Assembly: GCA_022361535.1 (NCBI GenBank)
Contig: JAKSAU010000181.1
Coordinates: 1-11,442, forward strand
From: Desulfobacterales bacterium
GTDB taxonomy: Bacteria > Desulfobacterota > Desulfobacteria > Desulfobacterales > Desulfobacteraceae
DNA length: 11,442 nucleotides
Direction: 5' to 3'
Below are positions 7,545-11,442 of this stretch, one piece after another. The translations under genes and the position numbers were made by a program. The notes below the pieces were generated by a model. That model saw only the letters and a program-made list of their open reading frames with translations. It did not search any database and had not been told where the DNA came from. The stretch's first letter is position 1. Each line of letters opens with the position of its first letter.

Positions 7545-7689
7545 ACAAGCCTAACGTGATTTATGGGTGGGGGATCATTTCTTATTCATTGCTAATATTT
7601 ATGATGATTGAAAATACACTATGTGTTCAAAGTGTTGAGGATGTTTGATTTATTGAATGGGGTTTAGCGATGCGCTTTGTGATTGTCAG

Positions 7690-7729
7690 TCAATATGGTC
7701 TTTTGAAGGTGTTGCGCAAAAGATATTGA
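7690..7729. other. Imperfect 13-bp-stem hairpin in the divergent spacer
   Basis: TCAATAT (7690-7696) pairs with ATATTGA (7723-7729), and CTTTTG (7700-7705) pairs with CAAAAG (7717-7722). The only interruption is a 3-nt bulge (7697-7699), and the loop is 11 nt. A seven-T run follows some 20 nt downstream on the plus strand. It might be a structured leader, the end of a small RNA, or a terminator. No function is shown by sequence alone. Confidence 0.4.
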
Positions 7730-7806
7730 GAAAAGAGTAGTTTCATTTTTTTGAATAAAAAGCTAAGAACACTAATGAAATTTTGGTCTAATGAAGAATT
7801 CCTCAA

Positions 7807-7841
7807 AATGTGTTTTAAGGGGCAATGTGTTTTGATATACT
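7807..7841 (+). promoter_or_regulatory. Candidate extended -10 promoter with 10-bp direct repeat for the Fe-S protein operon
   Basis: AATGTGTTTT occurs twice without mismatch (7807-7816 and 7824-7833, offset 17). The second copy abuts TGATATACT (7833-7841), an extended -10 element (TGN followed by TATACT, 5/6). The -35 region is poor, which is usual for extended -10 promoters or those needing an activator. Transcription would start near 7848, about 90 nt before the first gene. Confidence 0.35.
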
Positions 7842-7939
7842 CTTTTGTGTTCAATGTTTTGTTTGTGGTGTATGAGCATCATATATAGGAATCAAATTTG
7901 TTCAATCCTGATGAAGTACTCGGTAAAATAGACGAATAA

Positions 7940-9208
7940 ATGAACTTATTTAACTTTTATAACGAAGAAAAAAAGACATTTCTTGATCAGTGTGTTCAGT
8001 GCGGACTTTGTTCTGATGAATGCCCAATTCTATGTTACACCGATATCAATAAGATTCCCACTCAGAAAATCCAAGAAGCCGTTTATAATTGTATCGATGT
8101 TGGCGGTTTCAGCAAAATTGCATACATAAAAGCCTTTGCCTGCATGGAATGTTTTAAATGCACAGCTGATATCTGCCCTGAAAATCTTAATCCCATGCTG
8201 ATAAACGAGTTGATTAAGGGGCAATTTCATACTGCAGGCGGCCTTTCGGACTCCTTTTTTGTTGACAGTCGACAGAGTGACTCTCCACAGCGATTAATCA
8301 GCAGTGTTCAGATCAGTGAGCTTGAATATCAACGCATAACAACTCCAACGCCTGTGAAAAATGTAGAGTATCTTTTTTTCCCTGGATGTAATGTTTATTT
8401 CCAGCCGGAAAAAATCCTGAATGCATTGGATATTATGGATACCATAGGAGATGAGTATGCATTTCTGCCAGGTTTAGACAATTGTTGCGGCGATAACCAT
8501 CTATTCTATGGGTTTCAAAAAGACGGCAGTTGCATTGCTGAAAATCTTATAACTACATTCAGACAATATAATCCAGTCACCGTTGTGTTGTGGTGTCCCA
8601 CCTGCCATTGTCGAATTGAAAAATACATTTCATCTTACATGGATATTCCGTTTGAGGTGGTTTCTTTTCCTCAATATCTATCAAAAAAGATGAAAAAGCT
8701 TCCGCTCAATAAGGCTGCTGAAAAAAGGGTGGTGACACTCCACGAACCGTGCAAATCTGCATACACAGGTATTGATGTGTCCGGCCCCCGTCAGGTACTT
8801 TCCCAGTTGCCAGGCATTGAGGTAAGGGAAATGGAGCACCATGGGGTAAATACGATGTGTTGCGGGAGCGGAGCAGTTTGCTGGTATCCGGAAAGTTTTG
8901 AGAAAATTCAAAACAAACGGTTTCGAGAAGCAGAGCAAACAGGAGCGAAACAGGTGGTTACCGTTTGCCATTTTTGCAATCAGTCTTTTTCGGCCAAAGA
9001 AGCCAACTTTGATTTTGAAATAGTTAATTATGTTAGTCTTGTGGCTGAGTTACTGGGCATATTTCGTGAAGACAAGTATAAGACCTATACACAATTAAAT
9101 GACCTGAAACTGATTTTGGATGATATCGGGTCAAGAATTGAAAGCAGTCCTTTTGATAGAGAAAAAATTATAAATGCTTTGCAATCAACATTTATAAAAG
9201 AGGGATAG
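7940..9208 (+). CDS. HdrD/GlcF-like iron-sulfur protein with two ferredoxin motifs and two CCG domains
   Basis: This 422-residue soluble redox protein has the architecture of HdrD, GlcF and the catalytic subunits of related oxidoreductases. The N-terminal ferredoxin part binds two [4Fe-4S] clusters. The first motif is Cys 18, 21, 24 and 28 (CVQCGLCSDECP). The second is Cys 68, 71, 74 and 79, with four rather than three residues before the last Cys. Two complete CCG domains follow: Cys 150, CCG 182-184 and CPTC 219-222, then Cys 271, CCG 307-309 and CHFC 343-346. Spacing fits the C-x31-38-CCG-x33-38-CxxC rule of sites that hold a noncubane or [4Fe-4S] cluster for disulfide or related two-electron chemistry. 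A charged tail (about 375-422) follows. There is no signal peptide or membrane segment. No strong ribosome site precedes the ATG. No FAD, cytochrome or HdrA partner lies nearby, so the substrate is unknown; glycolate oxidase is unlikely without GlcD. Confidence 0.92.
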   Translation: MNLFNFYNEEKKTFLDQCVQCGLCSDECPILCYTDINKIPTQKIQEAVYNCIDVGGFSKIAYIKAFACMECFKCTADICPENLNPMLINELIKGQFHTAGGLSDSFFVDSRQSDSPQRLISSVQISELEYQRITTPTPVKNVEYLFFPGCNVYFQPEKILNALDIMDTIGDEYAFLPGLDNCCGDNHLFYGFQKDGSCIAENLITTFRQYNPVTVVLWCPTCHCRIEKYISSYMDIPFEVVSFPQYLSKKMKKLPLNKAAEKRVVTLHEPCKSAYTGIDVSGPRQVLSQLPGIEVREMEHHGVNTMCCGSGAVCWYPESFEKIQNKRFREAEQTGAKQVVTVCHFCNQSFSAKEANFDFEIVNYVSLVAELLGIFREDKYKTYTQLNDLKLILDDIGSRIESSPFDREKIINALQSTFIKEG

Positions 9209-9252
9209 CTTATAATAGAAGAAAATCTACGATTTTAGACGAGGATATAACC

Positions 9253-10410
9253 ATGTCACATAAAGAACGTTTTGATATCAAAAATCATCAAGTAACTATG
9301 AAGGCTGTTGTCACAACAGGGAATGGTGGTTATGAAAAGCTTGAATACCGAGATGTCCCAATACCGAAATTAAAAGACGGCGAGGTTCTTTTGCAAGTAC
9401 TTGCTGCCGGGATCAATAATACAGAAATTAATACGCGTTTAGGTTGGTATTCTTCAAAAGTCACCACAAGCACAGATGATCTTACTACCGGTAAAGAAGA
9501 ACTCAAGGAAGCAGAAGCCCAAGGTGATGGTGGTTGGAATGAGGCAACCCCTTTCCCCTTCATTCAGGGAACAGATTGTTGTGGTCGGGTAGTTGCTGTG
9601 TCACAGGGCATGGATGAGGTCTTTTTGGGATCAAGGGTGCTGGTAAGGGCTTGTATTCGGAGTATAGACTGGACGTCGTTGGAAAATGTATGGATGGCTT
9701 CTGATTTTGACGGTGCATTTGCCCAATTTGTAAAAGTGCCGGCAACAGAAGTCTTCCCAGTGAATTGCGGGTGGAGTGATGCTGAACTGGGAACCATACC
9801 ATGCGCTTATGGTACAGCTGAAAACATGCTCCATCGCGCAACGGTAGAAGAAGGTGACCATGTCTTGGTTGCCGGTGCTTCAGGCGGTGTTGGCTCTGCA
9901 GCAGTCCAGCTTGCAAAACGGCGGGGGGCTGTGGTTACTGCCATTGCAGGGGAGACAAAGCTTGAAAAAGTACAGGCAATAGGAGCAGATAAGGTTATTG
10001 TCCGTGACAAAAATATTGTCGAAATATTAGGGGAAAAATCAGTAGATGTAGTTGTAGACAACGTTGCAGGGCCAAATTTCGGCTGGATGCTAAAAGTGCT
10101 AAAGCGGGGGGGGCGGTTCGTTTCTTCGGGGGCAATTGCAGGCCCCTTAGTTGAATTGGATATGCGGGATTTTTATTTAAAGGATTTGACATTAATTGGC
10201 TGCACGGCATGGGATGAGCCTGTTTTTCCTAACCTAATATCATATATTGAAAAAGGGGAGATCAAGCCCTTACTGGCAAAAAGCTATCCACTTGAAAAAA
10301 TCGTTGAGGCCCAAAAGGAATTTGTTAAAAAAGAACATGTGGGGAAATTTGTACTTATTCCACCGTCAATCTCTGACTTGAATACATATTTGTCTGAGCT
10401 AAAAGGCTGA
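9253..10410 (+). CDS. Zinc-independent medium-chain dehydrogenase/reductase (quinone oxidoreductase-like), with insertion
   Basis: This 385-residue cytoplasmic NAD(P)H-dependent oxidoreductase belongs to the MDR superfamily. The catalytic GroES-like domain starts at MKAVVTTGNGGYEKLEYRDV (16-35) and includes AAGINNTEINTRLGWY (51-66). The nucleotide-binding Rossmann motif is AGASGGVGSAAVQLAKRRGA (207-226), followed by VDVVVDNVAG (264-273) and LKRGGRFVSSGA (283-294). Where zinc alcohol dehydrogenases have GHE the protein has GTD (106-108), and the structural zinc cysteine cluster is absent, so it should not need zinc. An acidic insertion of about 35 residues (67-101) lies between the substrate loop and PFPFIQGTD and sets it apart from short quinone reductases. 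The ATG at 9253 has a GAGGA site 8 nt upstream and was preferred over Met 16. It follows the Fe-S gene by 44 bp. The gap contains an AT-rich inverted repeat (AAAATC-TAC-GATTTT, 9222-9236). The substrate is unknown. Confidence 0.92.
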   Translation: MSHKERFDIKNHQVTMKAVVTTGNGGYEKLEYRDVPIPKLKDGEVLLQVLAAGINNTEINTRLGWYSSKVTTSTDDLTTGKEELKEAEAQGDGGWNEATPFPFIQGTDCCGRVVAVSQGMDEVFLGSRVLVRACIRSIDWTSLENVWMASDFDGAFAQFVKVPATEVFPVNCGWSDAELGTIPCAYGTAENMLHRATVEEGDHVLVAGASGGVGSAAVQLAKRRGAVVTAIAGETKLEKVQAIGADKVIVRDKNIVEILGEKSVDVVVDNVAGPNFGWMLKVLKRGGRFVSSGAIAGPLVELDMRDFYLKDLTLIGCTAWDEPVFPNLISYIEKGEIKPLLAKSYPLEKIVEAQKEFVKKEHVGKFVLIPPSISDLNTYLSELKG

Positions 10411-10421
10411 TAGATATCTCG

Positions 10422-11261
10422 ATGAACCGTTTTTTTAAACTGTGGTTTCAAGTTTTTAGCAGGGTCAAGACAATTGAGCATGATGATCCAGAACTGACCC
10501 CTGAAAACTGGTGTGAACGACAACCATGCCGGACACTTGAAATTGGTCCTAAAAAGATTGTTATAAGCCAACCTGCATCAACGTTTTGGGTTTATTTCTT
10601 AGGTTTGCTGACCATTGGCGTGGGCATCTATTTTTTTCAAATTCAAAATAATGAAACCTCAAGGTATTATTGGGGAGTTTGTCTTCTTTTATGGGGGATA
10701 GGCGCACTTCTCGCCGGAACAAGTTATCAGGCTTTTGGATATGAAATTAAATGTGCGGGCCGAAAGACCTGCGCCTGGACGAGTTGGTGGGAACTCATTT
10801 ATTTGATTTTTCAACAGGTCAGCATGAATGCCTTGCTTGTAGCAGTGGCATATTCATGCACTACGGGTAAGTTTCAAAATATCCTATTGGGATATGCACT
10901 CCTGAGTTCCATCGCCTACACGTTAATTGTTTTTACTGGCGGCATAATACCGGTAAAATCATTAATTACATTTGAATTCATGGTCTGGTTTTCTGTTCCG
11001 GTTCTGTTTTTCTGTGTGTTATTAAATGCATTCAGATTTTTTATCTATGGAGGCACAATGGATCTTGTGCTCCTCGGTACCTGGGTGTTACTGATTTTGA
11101 CGATGGCCGCATATCGGGCTTATCTTAAACGTGGAATTTCAAAAAAGCTTTGGGAAAAACAGATTTGGTTTTCTGAAAATGATGTATTGCATGTTCTATT
11201 GATCTTGTGGGTCATTTATATTGCAGTGGTCGTGGCAAATCACATCAAAGACTATTCGTAA
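10422..11261 (+). CDS. Unrecognised seven-transmembrane protein with paired cysteines
   Basis: This 279-residue protein is not one I can assign to a named family. A hydrophilic N-terminus (1-52) containing C-x4-C (Cys 31 and 36) is followed by hydrophobic segments near 53-72, 83-104, 124-145, 152-172, 183-204, 213-232 and 253-273, giving seven membrane spans. A second cysteine pair, C-x5-C (Cys 111 and 117, CAGRKTC), sits in the loop after span 2, and further cysteines are at 87, 146 and 198. Histidines are few (20, 257 and 274), so a bis-histidine cytochrome b like NarI or DsrM is not supported. The gene starts 11 bp after the dehydrogenase stop and is probably co-transcribed and translationally coupled, since no good ribosome site precedes its ATG. 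It could anchor or accept electrons from the two upstream redox proteins, but that is inference from context. Confidence 0.8.
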   Translation: MNRFFKLWFQVFSRVKTIEHDDPELTPENWCERQPCRTLEIGPKKIVISQPASTFWVYFLGLLTIGVGIYFFQIQNNETSRYYWGVCLLLWGIGALLAGTSYQAFGYEIKCAGRKTCAWTSWWELIYLIFQQVSMNALLVAVAYSCTTGKFQNILLGYALLSSIAYTLIVFTGGIIPVKSLITFEFMVWFSVPVLFFCVLLNAFRFFIYGGTMDLVLLGTWVLLILTMAAYRAYLKRGISKKLWEKQIWFSENDVLHVLLILWVIYIAVVVANHIKDYS

Positions 11262-11299
11262 TAGCTTGAATTTTCAGGGTATATTGTCAAACTGCCTGG

Positions 11300-11334
11300 C
11301 AGGCTAAAGCTGTGTAGTATGCTTTGAAAGCCTG
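11300..11334. terminator. Bulged hairpin after the 7-TM gene, possible terminator
   Basis: CAGGCT-AAAGC (11300-11310) pairs with GCTTT (11321-11325) and, after a 3-nt bulge, with AGCCTG (11329-11334). The loop is 10 nt. It lies 40 bp after the last gene of the operon and before a possible convergent gene. There is no tight T-run, so the terminator call is tentative. Confidence 0.35.
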
Positions 11335-11387
11335 AAGTATCAGGAATGAGTGTTTGTTCTGTATCATCTTTCTTCACTTTTAGAATA

Positions 11388-11441
11388 CTATTTGATTCTT
11401 GCATACCATTCGTTATATCGTGTCTTCAATTTCTGATCGGG
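11388..11441 (-). CDS. Possible C-terminal end of a convergent gene (17 codons, runs off right edge)
   Basis: On the minus strand only one frame stays open from the right edge, ending PDQKLKTRYNEWYARIK before TAG at 11390-11388. The other two frames meet stops within about ten codons. The residue make-up, charged with aromatic residues and ending in lysine, looks like a genuine protein tail, and a convergent gene here would fit the hairpin at 11300-11334. The fragment is too short to identify a family. Confidence 0.25.
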   Translation of the reverse strand, partial: PDQKLKTRYNEWYARIK

Positions 11442-11442
11442 C

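Larger units (their letters stand above)
7467..7939. other. Divergent intergenic region between importer operon and Fe-S protein operon
   Basis: This 473-bp gap has no convincing gene. It holds the importer promoter (7516-7544), a long imperfect hairpin (7690-7729), a perfect 10-bp direct repeat next to an extended -10 element (7807-7841), and three copies of TGTTCAA (7624-7630, 7848-7854, 7899-7905). The first two TGTTCAA copies share the longer TGTGTTCAA. The size and number of motifs suggest regulated divergent transcription. Confidence 0.55.

Noticed and set aside
7670..7729. 19-residue small protein MRFVIVSQYGLLKVLRKRY
   Set aside because: There is no ribosome binding site, and the frame is within chance length for the gap. 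It is kept only as a note to the hairpin finding.
7940..9208. Glycolate oxidase iron-sulfur subunit GlcF
   Set aside because: The domain layout fits, but no GlcD/GlcE flavoprotein gene is adjacent and CCG proteins serve many substrates, so a specific name is not supported.
9560..9916. 118-codon minus-strand open frame
   Set aside because: It is antisense to the MDR gene, whose Rossmann motif shows the real frame.
1..11442. CRISPR array, insertion sequence, prophage, tRNA or toxin-antitoxin genes
   Set aside because: No spaced identical repeats, transposase motifs, terminal inverted repeats, tRNA-like folds or small gene pairs were found on reading both strands.

Overview
The window looks like a chromosomal segment of an anaerobic, AT-leaning bacterium, most plausibly a sulfate-reducing Desulfobacteraceae-type deltaproteobacterium. 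That is an inference from protein style (an HdrD/GlcF-type CCG-domain iron-sulfur protein, and a Tat-exported family 5 solute-binding protein in an operon with a fused double ATPase) and moderate-to-low G+C. No RNA gene, insertion sequence, integrase, phage gene or CRISPR array was found, so this reads as ordinary metabolic and transport DNA with some poorly characterised genes.

Left part (1-2340): the 5' end of thiM (hydroxyethylthiazole kinase) runs off the left edge on the minus strand. Upstream of it, on the same strand, is a MarR-family regulator gene. A 478-bp AT-rich spacer separates marR from a divergent plus-strand gene for an orphan protein resembling two degenerate UspA-like halves. 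The spacer holds a 20-bp palindrome and a good sigma-70-like promoter with a small inverted repeat at its predicted start point. A strong hairpin sits between the UspA-like gene and the convergent transporter operon.

Middle part (2383-7544): a complete minus-strand ABC importer operon of the peptide/opine/nickel (Dpp/Opp) family, transcribed in the order permease B, permease C, fused double ATPase, Tat-type solute-binding protein. A near-consensus promoter (TTGACA-N17-TATATT) lies just upstream of the first permease. The substrate cannot be read from sequence.

Right part (7545-11442): a 473-bp divergent spacer with direct repeats, an extended -10 element and an imperfect 13-bp-stem hairpin leads into a plus-strand cluster of three genes. 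These encode a soluble HdrD/GlcF-like protein with two [4Fe-4S] ferredoxin motifs and two complete CCG domains, a zinc-independent medium-chain dehydrogenase/reductase with an acidic insertion, and an unrecognised 7-TM protein with cysteine pairs. None of the usual partners of CCG proteins (a flavin dehydrogenase or cytochrome b subunit) is present, so this trio is the best candidate for an undescribed redox module. Its divergent arrangement with the importer suggests, without proving, that the importer supplies a substrate or that both are co-regulated. The right edge may carry the last codons of a convergent minus-strand gene.
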